Shown here piece after piece: positions 22,009 through 32,314 of a stretch of DNA of 64,000 nt. This DNA comes from Porpolomopsis calyptriformis (Eukaryota; Basidiomycota; Agaricomycetes; Agaricales; Hygrophoraceae): the NCBI GenBank assembly GCA_951640195.1, contig OX621167.1, positions 2,108,001 to 2,172,000 on the forward strand, written 5' to 3'. A program made the position numbers and the translations under genes. Positions within the stretch are counted from its first letter, which is position 1, and each line of letters opens with the position of its first letter. Under the pieces are notes generated by a model. The model had not been told where the DNA came from. It saw only the letters and a list, made by a program, of their open reading frames with translations, and did not search any database.

Positions 22009-22120
22009 TGATGAAGTTGGTCGGGTGAAAAATGTCGGATTAAGGAAAATACTAAAGATTATGTAATCAACATACGCATACATTTGTATCAACTGAGTCG
22101 TGATTGTATATATCCCAACA
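22009..22120 (-). repeat. 5' LTR of Copia copy 2
   Basis: 112 bp, same ends and near-identical sequence to the LTRs of copy 1. On the minus strand it is followed by the primer-binding site with one G-to-A change (GGTTATAAGCCCTGG). Confidence 0.92.
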
Positions 22121-22172
22121 CAAGAGCAGTTTTCAAATGATCAATATTATTACAAAAAGCAGATGTACACAT
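22121..22172. other. Left flank of the hAT insertion
   Basis: A short non-repeat stretch between the Copia copy 2 LTR and the hAT element. It ends with the target duplication GTACACAT (22165-22172). Joined to 26287 it forms an uninterrupted frame (see the entry at 26279). Confidence 0.4.
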
Positions 22173-23024
22173 TAGTGTTCCAGGAAGCAGGGTCCAGGGT
22201 CTAGTTCACCCAGTAAATTTACCCAGTGGTCAGCGATAGCCAAATTCACCAGTGTAAATTACCGCAAATTTACCCTTGTCAGAGATATATTTTTTCTTTT
22301 TCCTTTGCTCGTCTATCTCTATTTACATCAGACAGTCTACATCAATAACCGCTTAGCCACCCAAGCTCCACTTAGTAATAGAAGGTGACCAAGCCATATC
22401 TATATTTAGTCTACCATCACTCTCCTTATCTACATGACTCATCCATAGTCGTTACGACTCACACGTAGTCAGTATGACTCATACTTGGCTAGTATATAAA
22501 GCTAGCAGTAGATAGACTTAGGATAAGTCTGTTTCTTTCGTTAACACCCCAATCAGTAGTCTTCCAACCCTTTAAAACCCTACACCCAGAGCCTGAAGTA
22601 AAACCTTGTGATCAACCCTAGACTGCCGTCTAACAACCCTAAGTTAATTAACGTAAATTTACCAGTGAATTAGAGTGAATTAGGGTGAATTAGGGCAAAT
22701 TAGAGCTCTACCGCCATCACCACATCTCCCACTCAGACTCCTTCGGTATCATCGCAAGTTGCTGGGATTGGGACTGGACAGTGATGGCGTGTTTGCCTTT
22801 GATCATGGGGATCTGGGATTTGTCTGCCAATACATCCAGAAGTGCAAGAGCTCAGATGTCAATGTGCTCGGGCACAGCAAACTTGGTGTTCATCGAGTCA
22901 GGGAATGAAGAATTGCAGATGTCTGGACTATCATCACCAACACCCGCAAGGTCAAGAACTGGTATGCCCAATGCATTTTGTTCCACATCGTTCGTAGTTT
23001 TGTGCTTGCTGAGAAACGTTTTGG

Positions 23025-25584
23025 TCATATCACGCCACTTGATAGTCGGGGCAGCCTTGGGGGCAGATTTCTGAAGATGCCTTCAGTGCTTGAGTAGTTT
23101 TTCTTGGTAATGATAATGCATACCTTGGGGTTAAAGCGATGCCATTTGCGAATCTTGACAAGGTTCTGAACAGTTGACACTGATTGCCTACTGCGTCGTG
23201 GGCTATTGAGCCAAGTAATGACAGACATTGTACGCTCGTCTTCCATGGATGTAACTGAGATCGAATATATTTTGATAGCAAGGGCCTGAAAACCAAGCAG
23301 TGAGATGGACCATCTGTTGCGAAGGAATAGGACATACACCAAGCACCGTTACATCATGCTTTCGCTGCATCACCATCCACTAGTTCCAAACAGTCTCATC
23401 AGGCCTTGGCAATTGGTCAAACGGCTCTTCACTAGCTGAATATGCCTTGAGCTCTCTCTTGAGACTTTGCAATGCTTCAAATGGACTGAGGTGAGCTAGC
23501 TGAGGGTTCCTTTTCCACATGATTTCTGGAGGGTTTTTCTTCGACAAGTCACCTTCATATGTATCACCATACTCATTCTTGAGGATTTTCTGAAGACAAA
23601 TTCCAACCCGCTTCAACATCTTTTCTGCTGACTGGCTTTTGACAGTTACTCCCTGAGCAACTCGGACTGTGATTGAAGGGACGGCTAGAGGATTGATTTG
23701 GCCATCTTGAAACATGGGTGAGTTCTGATAACCTTTATCATTTGGCCTTTATTACAAAACTGACTCGCTGATTAACAAGAGGACATATGAGGATCAAGGA
23801 AGAATGCAGCCATGTACACATCAGTAGGTCCTTCATTTATCATGCCAGTAAACCGACGATTTGTGATAGCACGAATTTGCTCCTTGATGTTGTTGGGTAG
23901 ATGAACCTTCCCCTCACGAAAGAGCTGTTCAAGTGAAGCCATACATGCTAGCCAGAAGAGATAAACATCGGCTGCCATCGCATGAGATGATTCAAGACAT
24001 TTGATGGATTTTGCGAATGGCCTAATTACTTCAATAAGTTTGATAAGATCAAGTTCAAATTGTAGCACTTCAGTTGAGTGACTCATTCCCTAATATCTTT
24101 GTCAGATTGGTCTAACTTGGATGCCAATTAATACTCACAGGAATATTGAGTTGTAAGGTATCATCATCGATGATAATCTTGAAGGCTGACATCCCACGCA
24201 ATAGTGAACTTCCTACCTAATACATCGTCCCAAATCTCGTATCACCGATATGCTCTAGCCCACAGCCAATGTTCATTTTCTTCCGCTGTGCATCATACTG
24301 TTCCATTGTGTATGTTGATTTGTTCAAGTGAGCGATGACTCCTCGCAATGTAGCCACTACCTATTGATATTTTCAGGTTATCAGCATGTTTACTTCTCTC
24401 CAGTGCCTAGCACATACTGGCTTGAAAAAGGACAACGAACAAATCTCTTCAATAGTCAAGTCAAGCTCATGAGGTGCATCTTGCAGATTGAGGATGTGAG
24501 GGAATTGTTCAGAGATCAGCCATCTGGCTTTTGATGTATTTCCTGTGTTGTCGGAACAGCTGCCTGAGAAGTTGAATGGCCCAATCAAGGTGATGTACTA
24601 TTGGCTTATTAGCTGGCATATACTATATTTATTTAATGCATGTACCTCTTTCAGCAACTCTGCAATATACTGGGCAGTATGACTCAGATGCGAAGCATCG
24701 TCTAAGGTCATACAAAAAGTACATTGCTCTGCTGTGCTAATGTGAACAGAGTACAGGCCTTTTGCACACTGCAGCTTGCCCCCGTCAAACGTAATTGTTA
24801 GGTCTCGACAGTTTTGCAAGTAAGAAGTTGTTGCTCATTCAATATTGGCAGCCTCATCAGGGATGAGCCGATCAGAGAGTGTTGATTCACTGGGTGGATT
24901 GTAGTCTGTGTTGAGCACAGAGACGAAGTTCTTGAATTCAGGTGAGTTAACAACGTGAGGTGGGATGCCGTTACAGGTGATGAAGAGAAGTAGGGCATGG
25001 TTTGCCTTTTCTTGTTGTGCCTTTTTCCCTTCCTGAACAAATGCCTTGAATGGAGCTTCTTTCAAGGTAATTGCTGACTCCGTTTTAGCTCTCTTCAGAA
25101 TATATGGCCTTTCAACATCCGATCCACTATCTTTGTCATGCTGAAATTCCATGATACTAGCATCTGGGCCTGCGGCATTCTGTGCCATCTCATCGCAGAC
25201 TTTGCAGTGCAGCTCAGTAGGCAAGTACCTGCAATCCTTTGCATGCTTGAAGATCCTCTGATATGCCCGAGGCCATGTCCAGGTTGTATGGCACCCTTTA
25301 CTTCCAAGGCAATGTACATGCTTCTTTGACTTCCCATCAGAGTTGGCTACTTCATATGGCCTTGAAATCTGGAAAAGTAGCTTATGCATTTTAGCACCAC
25401 CCTTCCGATTGTCATCTGACTCATCGCAAGTAGGATAGTCAGAATCATGGAAATCTGAGAGAACCTTTGATTCGGCTTTGGTCTGTTTTCTTTTCCACTT
25501 TTGCTTGAGACTAGAAGGCTCGGTGTTCTCTTGGTCTATAGCCTCGACTCCTGCAGCCTTGGGTGCCACCGTACTTGCCAACAC
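23025..25584 (-). pseudogene. hAT transposase, degenerate
   Basis: Pieces in order on the minus strand: an N-terminal BED-like finger (CLGSKGCHTTWTWPRAYQRI, then FKHAKDC) at 25584-24835 with the typical ALLLFITCNGIPPHVVNSPE and SESTLSDRLI; a DDE-region piece with LTITFDGGK and LYSVHIST at 24819-24598; VLQFELDLIKLIEVIRPFAK, ADVYLFWLACMASLEQLF and TDVYMAAFFLDPHM at 24086-23772; and the hAT dimerisation region (LAIKIYSISVTSMEDERTMS, VITWLNSPRRSRQSV) near 23290-23100. Frames change between pieces and contain stops outside plausible introns, so this copy is probably inactive. The order and wording match fungal hAT transposases. Confidence 0.85.
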
Positions 25585-25655
25585 TGGCTGTTATCTTGAA
25601 TGTGAGGATAGCTCAATTAATTCAAAAAGCACTTACTGGTTGATGAGCAGCTTGA

Positions 25656-25985
25656 CTAGATATAATGAGGTCGGATAACCATTTTTTTCAGGAGTACTAA
25701 ATCTGGGTACTGATTGAGGTACTTCTCCAGTATACCCACAAGTGCATACATTCCAGGGCCTCGCTCTTTTAGCTGTAGCAACCCACCAGCACGAGAACCA
25801 AGCTGAACTTCAAGCTCCCGATTTACAGCACATTCCTCACCAACGTCTTCAACCCATTCTGGGTTAGGGGCAAAGTGTTCAAAATCGTACTTGGAGCATC
25901 CTTGAGGTGGACAGGGTAAATTTTCAGAGAGGTTTGCAAGATAGAAATGAAGCTGAGCAATATCTTGCTTCACTGAGACATCCAT
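25656..25985 (-). CDS. hAT-associated accessory ORF or first transposase exon
   Basis: A continuous minus-strand frame opens MDVSVKQDIAQLHFYLANLS and contains FEHFAPNPEWVEDVGEEC, ELEVQLGSRAGGLLQLKERG and YALVGILEKYLNQYPDLVLL. It lies just upstream of the transposase and inside the hAT boundaries. Similar small proteins accompany fungal hAT transposases, but I cannot tell whether it is spliced to the transposase or separate. Confidence 0.5.
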   Translation of the reverse strand: MDVSVKQDIAQLHFYLANLSENLPCPPQGCSKYDFEHFAPNPEWVEDVGEECAVNRELEVQLGSRAGGLLQLKERGPGMYALVGILEKYLNQYPDLVLLKKMVIRPHYI

Positions 25986-26278
25986 GCTGAATTTTAGGTG
26001 TTTAATCTCAAATTTATAATAAAATTGCAGAGTTCCCTCTAATGCTATGTCCTGACAAATTACATTAGCGGTAACATCTATAAAAGCACTCCGTCACCTT
26101 TACTAGAGAAGCAGTATTTAGATTTGAGCTGGAACTCAACTTGCAGCAACTAAGCATCAAATTCACCCAAATTCACCAGGGGTTTTACAGTCCCCTGAAA
26201 TTCACTGGGAAATTTACGGAAATTTACCTCAGTAAATTTGCTCTGGCTAATTTACCAAACCTAATTCCCAGAACACTA

Positions 26279-26490
26279 GTACACATGCCAGACCAATAAT
26301 TAAAAAAGAAGATGTCTCTGATGATTTCAATACCCAGAGATTGATTGCTGAGACCAAAGATAGAATTAGGAGAACGAGACATCGCAGGAACAAAACTGCT
26401 AGAGTTACTGGCAATAGCATTAGAATTAGGGCGACTTCGGAGTCATACATTCAAGGACACAGGAGTGCTAGAAAGAGATTGCATGAATGA
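26279..26490 (+). pseudogene. Possible 3' end of a gene interrupted by the hAT element
   Basis: Removing the hAT element with one target-duplication copy joins 22122-22172 to 26287-26490 in a single frame of 84 codons ending at TGA 26488. It reads MINIITKSRCTHARPIIKKE, then DVSDDFNTQRLIAETKDRIR and RTRHRRNKTARVTGNSIRIR. The product is very basic. No family is recognised. The open frame is longer than expected by chance in AT-rich DNA, but not decisively so. Confidence 0.3.
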
Positions 26491-26817
26491 ACCTATACGC
26501 AATTCATTTTTTTATTAACAATAATATAGCAAGATGAAACTAAGAATAAAAAAATCAAACCTTGAGACAAAGGAGATAATTCAACTGACAAGATAACCTG
26601 AAGTCGAGAGGAGGGTTTGCAGGAAAAGAGAAAGACGGAAAAGAAAGTGAAACAAAAGAAATATATTCCCATTATTATTTATTTCAAGACATCAACAAAA
26701 AGCCACGTGGCTTGGACCAGATCTTTAAATCTACAGCCAAAAGTTGTTTTTCGTAACAGTCCACAAGACCCTCTACCTAACGGTAGCGGGAATAACACTC
26801 AAAACCACAAGTCCATC
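26491..26817 (+). promoter_or_regulatory. Upstream region of BTB copy D
   Basis: An AT-rich stretch with A-rich runs (26517-26570, 26615-26660). The last about 60 bp before the start codon (AACACTCAAAACCACAAGTC) match the bases upstream of copy E (AACACTCAACACCACAAGTC). The long conserved block seen upstream of copy E is missing here. Confidence 0.35.
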
Positions 26818-27762
26818 ATGAACTTTGACAAGAAGCAGAACGCAGTCTCAGAGGATTGTGAGCTCACATTTGTACATTTAGGCTGAGGCCTGACTTACAA
26901 ACCTGCAAAGGGAACGACCCCACAGCAGACGTCACTTTCCGATCTTCAGATAACATCCTCTTCAGGGTCCATCGAAGGAACCTTGAATGCTGTTCTGAGG
27001 GTTTCGCTGCCGAAGGACTGGCCTCATCCAGCAGTGAAGTCATTCCACTTGAGGAGACCTCCGATGTCCTCGATCTGCTCTTTCGATACATGTACAACCA
27101 GCCCCAGCCAGATCTGGGGCATGTCCAGTTTGAGATCCTCGCAGGGCTGGCGGAAGCCGCAGAAAAGTACCAAGTCCACTCGGCCATGACCATTTGCAAA
27201 CTCTACATGCAGTCTGTTAAACATCCGTTTGGATTCAAGTGTACCATTACTAATTGCTACTACAACAGGCGTGCTATCGAGAATCCACTCCATGTGATCC
27301 GTGTGTTGGAGTATTCGATAAAACACCGACACACGGAGGTGACGGATATGGCAGGGAAAGCCAGCTTACACCATGATTTCAAGTCGGTTTTTGTTGAGAC
27401 ATCCATTTCACCACATATTTTCATTGCATGGGTAAGATTTTTTCCCCTTTGTCTTTTTACATAGTCTCGCTCAGGTATCACCCCACCAGATAAGATATAG
27501 AGAATTCTGGCTGGATGTCCAAAGACAGGCCCTCTTGGACACTTCCCCTAGTCACTACGCAAACTTACGCTCCCTTTGCACCCATTGGCCACGCATCTAC
27601 CAATCACTGGCCATAAATGGCTTAGTGGCAGTCAAGAACCCACTCAAAGTAGTCGATGATAACTCCAAGGGCTGCGAACACTGCAAAAGGGAGCTTCAAT
27701 GTTGGCGCGAGCGGGTGGAGAAACTGGCCAATACCATCCCAAATTTCAGTACCTTGGTCTAA
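26818..27762 (+). CDS. BTB/POZ domain protein, copy D (intact)
   Basis: Three exons: 26818-26857 (MNFDKKQNAVSED), 26911-27431 and 27490-27762, with introns of 53 and 58 nt. The protein is about 277 residues. The BTB domain spans roughly residues 14-120: DPTADVTFRSSDNILFRVHR, GFAAEGLASSSSEVIPLEET, SDVLDLLFRYMYNQPQPDLG, LAEAAEKYQVHS. The C-terminal part holds HVIRVLEYSIKHRHTEV and ends in CEHCKRELQCWRERVEKL and IPNFSTLV. Exon 2 is open throughout, unlike copies A-C. It converges on the KH pseudogene. BTB proteins homodimerise and can bind Cullin-3 or transcription factors; the partner here is unknown. Confidence 0.85.
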
Positions 27763-27979
27763 CAGCACTGGAGATTCACTCAGAGAGGATATACAAATCG
27801 CAAACGAAAGACTGACGGGCAACTATATGCTGGCTTGGTTTGAACAAATGTATGTAGTTTTAAATTTTTGTACAATGACAAGACATGCCACAAGCAAGCA
27901 ACACGCAGATTATAATTCCACCCGCCAATCGACGGCACTCTCTAGAAAATAGATTCCCGTGCTTCCAAAATGCAGCATT

Positions 27980-29135
27980 CTACGCAGGAGGAGGCTGGGG
28001 TGGTGCCGGAAGTCCGTTCGACGGTGGGGGAGGCGGCGGTAGCGGTGGAGGTGGAGGCGGCTGCTGCGCGCCTGTCGTTGCCGATTCGGCACCAGCAACA
28101 ACAGCCGCTCCGGTCTGAGGTGCAGTGTACGCTTGCTGGGCGTTATAATACTGACTGTACTGTTGCTGCCGGCTTTCCGTCCATTCTTTGAACTGAGGCG
28201 AGCTGGTGTCGTATCCGTATGCAGTCCTGGGAGGGGATAAGTCAGATGGGCGTGGGGAGATAATAAGGACATACCACTACGCCAGGTATGCGTCCTTGGC
28301 TTCGCTATCTGTTGGAGCCGAGGTGGGCGTGGTGCCAGTGGCTTGGGATGAACTGCCTGGTGGAGGCGGAGGTGGAGGGGGAAGATGTCCCTATAGGCGG
28401 TTTCCATCAGTAACAGAAAAAGAGAGGTGGGGAACGAAATCGTACAGCCATAGCACTGTATGCAGCTTGAGCATGATGCAGTTCCATCTGCTGCCGAAGG
28501 AGTACGGCTTGCATCTTTGCATGTTCTGACCTGACGACTTGCAAAAGATCCTCGGTAAGCGCTTTGGCACGGGCTATCGGCCCTTCGTCCGGGCAAGTAA
28601 AAAGGACTTGGGTGACAGCGCAGAAACAAGAAAAGGTGACATACGTGATATGAATATGCATAGGCTCGTCCAACTCCCGACCTGTCTCTGGATCGACGAA
28701 ACCGGAGCGGTACCTTTGATCTGGACATGGGTGCCAGTCTCTTGCTGGATATACTTGACGAAGAGGCCGGCGACTTTGGTGCGGACGTTAAAGTTCCTGA
28801 TGGCTCGAGCCCAACAGGGATCTTGTCTTCCGGCCACTTGCACTTCTCGCGCAGCCTGTCCTTCTTGTCCTTGACGAGCGATCCGAGGTCGATCGCGATC
28901 AGCTCGTTCACTCTGTCGATCGCCTTGCGGAGGATGTTGGGTGTGGTGGCAGCGATGTGCAGGTACAGGGGCGGGGTCCTTTCGGTCACTTTAGAGCAGT
29001 CGGGATACCAGATGCCTTTGGTGCTTATGGGAGCTCTGGTTTCTTTGTGCATCCGTGTGGGTGTGTGGGTGGATGTGTATTGAACGGGAGGACAAAGGGA
29101 CTGCAACATGTAACCAATTCCTGACATGTCATCTA
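27980..29135 (-). pseudogene. KH-domain protein (KHDC4/BLOM7-like), decayed copy
   Basis: A truncated second copy of the gene at 30787-32276. It keeps the region VWYPDCSKVTERTPPLYLHI, AATTPNILRKAIDRVNELIA and RLREKCKWPEDKIPVGLE, then shifts frame through a one-base loss in the segment encoding ETIRNFNV. A further nine bases are missing in the KH motif where the intact gene reads VVGPSG. Exon 1 with the start codon is absent, similarity ending near 29135. The 3' exon (QFKEWTESRQQQYSQYYNAQ) is well preserved. It lies 218 bp past the convergent BTB copy D. Confidence 0.88.
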
Positions 29136-29212
29136 CCGCCACGGTATCAGCGCACAAAATTGGGAACGACACAAGCACTATACCTGATAATGTATGTGTA
29201 GGTTTAACTGAA

Positions 29213-29611
29213 TCTCTTGATCAACAAAATCACGGCTGCTGGTACATTGACCGATGTACTTGCCATCTTAGAATCAGCATCAAGGAGAGGAAGCACAAAT
29301 AGATTAACAGACTCACTCTCGCGTGATTGACAGAATCCCTAACATTCTCCAGAACCTGACTGAGAGCTCCCTCAAAGCCAAGGGTTTGGTGGACACAGAG
29401 TGCGATGGTTATGACCATAACCATCGCTAACCATCAACAGCGGCGGCAGCACAGGGGTGCTACGGGCACGTGTCTTGGTTCATAGGTTCACTTTCATATC
29501 CTCACCATCTCTCCTTGCTGATGGTACTCTTGCTTTCAGCGTGGCTTGAGGGAGGTCAAACTGTTTTAGAGCAGAGGGCCTATTATATAACACTCAACAC
29601 CACAAGTCATC
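29213..29611 (+). promoter_or_regulatory. Promoter block of BTB copy E
   Basis: 400 bp upstream of copy E that are repeated, without a BTB gene, at 10240-10640 and more weakly at 2140-2500. Conserved blocks include GACTCACTCTCGC, CAGAATCCCTAACATTCTCC, TTTGGTGGACACAG, a 22-nt palindrome (29404-29425), CTCTCCTTGCTGATGGTA and TTGAGGGAGGTCAAACTG. TATTATATAA at 29581 is a possible TATA element 31 bp before the start codon. Confidence 0.5.
29404..29425. promoter_or_regulatory. Conserved palindrome upstream of BTB genes
   Basis: Two perfect 10-nt arms, GATGGTTATG and CATAACCATC, around AC. The identical 22 nt are found at 10426-10447 in the stray promoter copy. Symmetry plus conservation suggests a dimeric transcription-factor site. 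The factor is unknown. Confidence 0.4.
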
Positions 29612-30576
29612 ATGAACTTTGACGAGAAGCAGAGCGTTGAAACTCAAGTCTCAGAGCGTTGTGAGTGCGATTACATTTGTACATTTAGGCTGGAGGCCTG
29701 ACTTACGAACCTGCAAAAGGGAACGACCTCACAGCAGACGTCACTTTCCGATCCTCAGATAACATCCTCTTCAAGGTCCATCGAAGGAATCTCGAATTCT
29801 TTTCGGAGGGTTTCGCTGCCGAAGGACTGGTCTCATCCAGAAATGAAGTGATCCCGCTCGAGGAGACCTCCGATGTCCTCGATCTGCTCTTTCAATACAT
29901 GTACAACCGGCCCCAGCCAGATCTGGCGCAAGTCCAGTTTGATGTCCTTGCGGGGCTGGCGGAAGCCGCAGAAAAGTACGAAGTCCACTCAGCCATAACC
30001 ATTTGCAAACTCTACATGCAGTCTGTCAAACATCCATTTGAACTATACCATTGCTTACTTGCTACCGCCAACAGGCGTGCTATCAGGAATCCACGCCATG
30101 TGATCCGTGTGTTGGAGTACTCGATAAAACACGGACACACGGAGATGATGGATATGGCAGGGAAAGCCAGCTTACAACGTGATTTCAGCTCGGTTTTTAT
30201 TGAGACAAGCATGTCACCATACACTTTCATTGCATGGGTAAGCTTTTTTCCCCTTTGTCTTTTTACATAGTCTCACTCAGATATCACTGCACCCCACCAG
30301 GTAAGATATAGAGAGCTCTGGTTGGGTGTCCAAAGAGTGGCCCTCTTGGAGATTACGCATACTCACAACACAAACTCACACTCCCCTTGCTTCCAATGGT
30401 CAAACATCTACAAATCACTGGCCGTAAATGGCTTAGTGGCAGTCAAGAACCCACTCAAAGTAGTCGATGACAACTCCAAGGGCTGCGAAGGCTGCGAAAG
30501 CGAGCTTCGACGTTGGGGCCAGCGGGTGGAGGAACTGGCCAAAACCATCCCAAAGTTCAGTACCTTGGTGATTTAG
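29612..30576 (+). CDS. BTB/POZ domain protein, copy E (intact)
   Basis: Three exons: 29612-29660 (MNFDEKQSVETQVSER), 29720-30237 and 30301-30576, with 59- and 63-nt introns. The protein is about 280 residues. BTB core: DLTADVTFRSSDNILFKVHR, RNLEFFSEGFAAEGLVSS, VIPLEETSDVLDLLFQYMYN, AGLAEAAEKYEVHS. The C-terminal half has HVIRVLEYSIKHGHTEMMDM and ends IPKFSTLVI. It is very close to copy D and its exons carry no interruption. Its stop lies 211 bp from the stop of the intact KH gene on the other strand, the arrangement from which copies A-D were probably derived. Confidence 0.87.
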
Positions 30577-30786
30577 CACTGGAGATTCGACAGGCAACCA
30601 TATGCTGGCTTGGTTTGAACAAATGTATGTAGTTTTTAAATTTTTGTACAATGACAACAAGACATGCCACAAGCAAGCAAGCAACACGCAGGATTGATTA
30701 GAAGGTTATAATTCCACCCGCCAATCGACGGCACTCTCTAGAAAAAATAGATTCCCCGTGCTTCCCAACAAAAAAAATGCAGCATT

Positions 30787-32276
30787 CTACGCAGGAGGAG
30801 GCAGGGGCGGTGCCGGAAGTCCGTTCGAGGGTGGGGGAGGCGGCGGTAGCGGTGGAGGTGGTGGCTGCGCCCCTGTCGTTGTCGATTCGGCATTAGCAAC
30901 AACAGCCGTTCCCGTTTGAGGCGCAGTGTACGCTTGCTGGGCGTTATAATACTGACTGTACTGTTGCTGTTGGCTTTCCGTCCATTCTTTGAACTGAGGC
31001 GAGCTGGTGTCGTATCCGTATGCAGCCCTGGGAGGGGGGGATAAGAAGGTCAGACGGGGGCGTGGGGGGGGGAGATAATTATGACGTACCAGTATGCCAG
31101 GTATGCTTCCTTGGCTTCGGTGTCTGTTGGAGCAGAGGTGGGCGTGGTGCCAGAGGCAGCTTGAGATGAATCGCCTGGTGGAGGAGGGGGTTGGTCTCCT
31201 GGTGGAGGCGGGGGTGGGGCGCCGGAAGGTGGAGGGGGAAGATGTCCCTATACGCGGTCTCCATCAGTAACGGAAAAAGAGAGGTGTGTGGGGAAACGAA
31301 AATCGTACAGCCATAGCACTATATGCGGCGTATTGAGCTTGAGCATGATGGAGTTCCATTTGCTGCTGAAGGAGTACGGCTTGCATCTTTGCATGTTCTG
31401 ACTTGACGACTTGCAAAAGATCCTCGGTAAGCGCTTTAGCACGGGCTATCGGTCCTTCATCAGGGCAACTAAAAAGGATTCGGATGAGAGCGCAGAAACA
31501 AGGAAAAAGGTGACGTACGTGATATGAATATGCATAGGTTCGTCCGACTCCCGACCTGTCTCTGGATCGACGAAACCGGATCCGATACCTTTAATCTGTA
31601 CACGGGTGCCCGTCTCTTGTTGGATATACTTGACGAAGAGGCCGGAGGGACCGACGACTTTGGCTCGGACGTTAAAGTTCCTGATAGTCTCGAGCCCGAC
31701 GGGGATCTTCTCTTCCGGCCATTTGCGTTTCTCACGCAGCCTGTCCTTTTTGTCCTCGACGAGCGGGCCAATGTCGATCGCGATCAGCTCGTTCACTCTG
31801 TCGATCGCCTTGTGGAGGATGTCGGGTGTGGTGGCGGCGATGTGGAGGTACAGGGGCGGGTCCTTTTCGGTCGCTTTGGAGCGGTCTGGGTACCAAACAC
31901 CTTTGGTGCTTACGGAAGCTCCTGTTTCTTCGTGGATCTGTGGGTGGTGAATAGAAGGGTGAATAGAAGGGTGATTGGACTGACTGACCTGCATTTGAGT
32001 TGTGCCTTTGGTCAACATGTACCGATTCCTGACATCGTTAATATCAATGTCGTGGGTGTAGTCGGCATCGTGGGGGTCTTTCTGGCCGGGGAGGAGGACA
32101 CCACCGGGGCCTCCTAATGGATTGGCGAATTGGGCGGCAATCTTGGCGGCGATGGCGACGGCGGCTGCAGCTGCTTCAGAGGCGGTCTTGCCGTCTTCGA
32201 GTTTTTTTGGGGGTGGTTGGGAAGTGGATTCATCTGGTGCGGGGGCAGCTTGGTCCCACTTTCGTTTGGATGACAT
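30787..32276 (-). CDS. KH-domain protein, KHDC4/BLOM7-like splicing-associated factor
   Basis: Five exons (31989-32276, 31519-31937, 31309-31468, 31090-31247, 30787-31027) give 421 residues with all junctions in frame. The N-terminus is MSSKRKWDQAAPAPDESTSQ with an Ala-rich helix. A first KH-like region runs from NDVRNRYMLTKGTTQMQIHE to YLHIAATTP and AIDRVNELIA. The second, canonical KH has RNFNVRAKVVGPSGLFVKYI, QQETGTRVQIKGIGSGF and DEPMHIHIT. A CPDEGPIARAKALTEDLL helix and a Pro-rich tail with FKEWTESQQQQYSQYYNAQQ follow. In animals KHDC4 (BLOM7) binds RNA and the Prp19-linked spliceosome; a nuclear RNA-binding role here is inferred. It is divergent from the zinc-finger gene across 38 bp. 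Confidence 0.88.
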
Positions 32277-32314
32277 TAGAGAGAAAATGTCACGGATCAC
32301 ATGTCACAGGTCTA
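32277..32314. promoter_or_regulatory. 38-bp bidirectional start region between KH and ZNF511-like genes
   Basis: Only 38 bp separate the two start codons, so the 5' UTRs must overlap each other's genes or be very short. On the plus strand a four-codon upstream frame (ATG at 32301, MSQV) ends in TAA whose last A is the first base of the main start codon (TAATG). No TATA element is visible. Confidence 0.5.

Larger units (their letters stand above)
20254..22120 (-). mobile_element. Ty1/Copia element, copy 2, truncated
   Basis: This is the 5' part of the same Copia family in opposite orientation. Its LTR is 22009-22120 and its coding part runs from gag to the start of the integrase. Similarity to copy 1 stops at about 20254 within TTTTCTTTGTGAGGAAGTAG, in the integrase. 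The reverse transcriptase, RNase H and second LTR are missing, so no target duplication can be checked. Seven bases (CCATGTG) separate the break from the end of the giant inverted-repeat element. Confidence 0.9.
22173..26278 (-). mobile_element. hAT DNA transposon
   Basis: A 4.1-kb element with terminal inverted repeats TAGTGTTC at 22173 and its complement GAACACTA ending at 26278. It is flanked by a perfect 8-bp target duplication GTACACAT (22165-22172 and 26279-26286). TIRs starting YAGTG and 8-bp duplications are hAT hallmarks. The subterminal regions are rich in short motifs AATTTAC and ATTCACC (22200-22290, 22650-22710, 26160-26270). It encodes a degenerate transposase and an accessory ORF on the minus strand. 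Confidence 0.93.

Noticed and set aside
22173..26278. Domesticated (host-used) hAT transposase
   Set aside because: TIRs and target duplication are intact but the transposase frame is broken in several places, so recent decay is simpler.
27910..29178. A 422-codon minus-strand frame
   Set aside because: Only its first part matches the KH protein; the rest is another frame kept open after a deletion in the pseudogene.
31524..32269. Plus-strand frames rich in VDRDQLVHSVDRL and RRWRRRLQLL
   Set aside because: Antisense to the intact KH gene exons, whose splice pattern and family motifs are clear.
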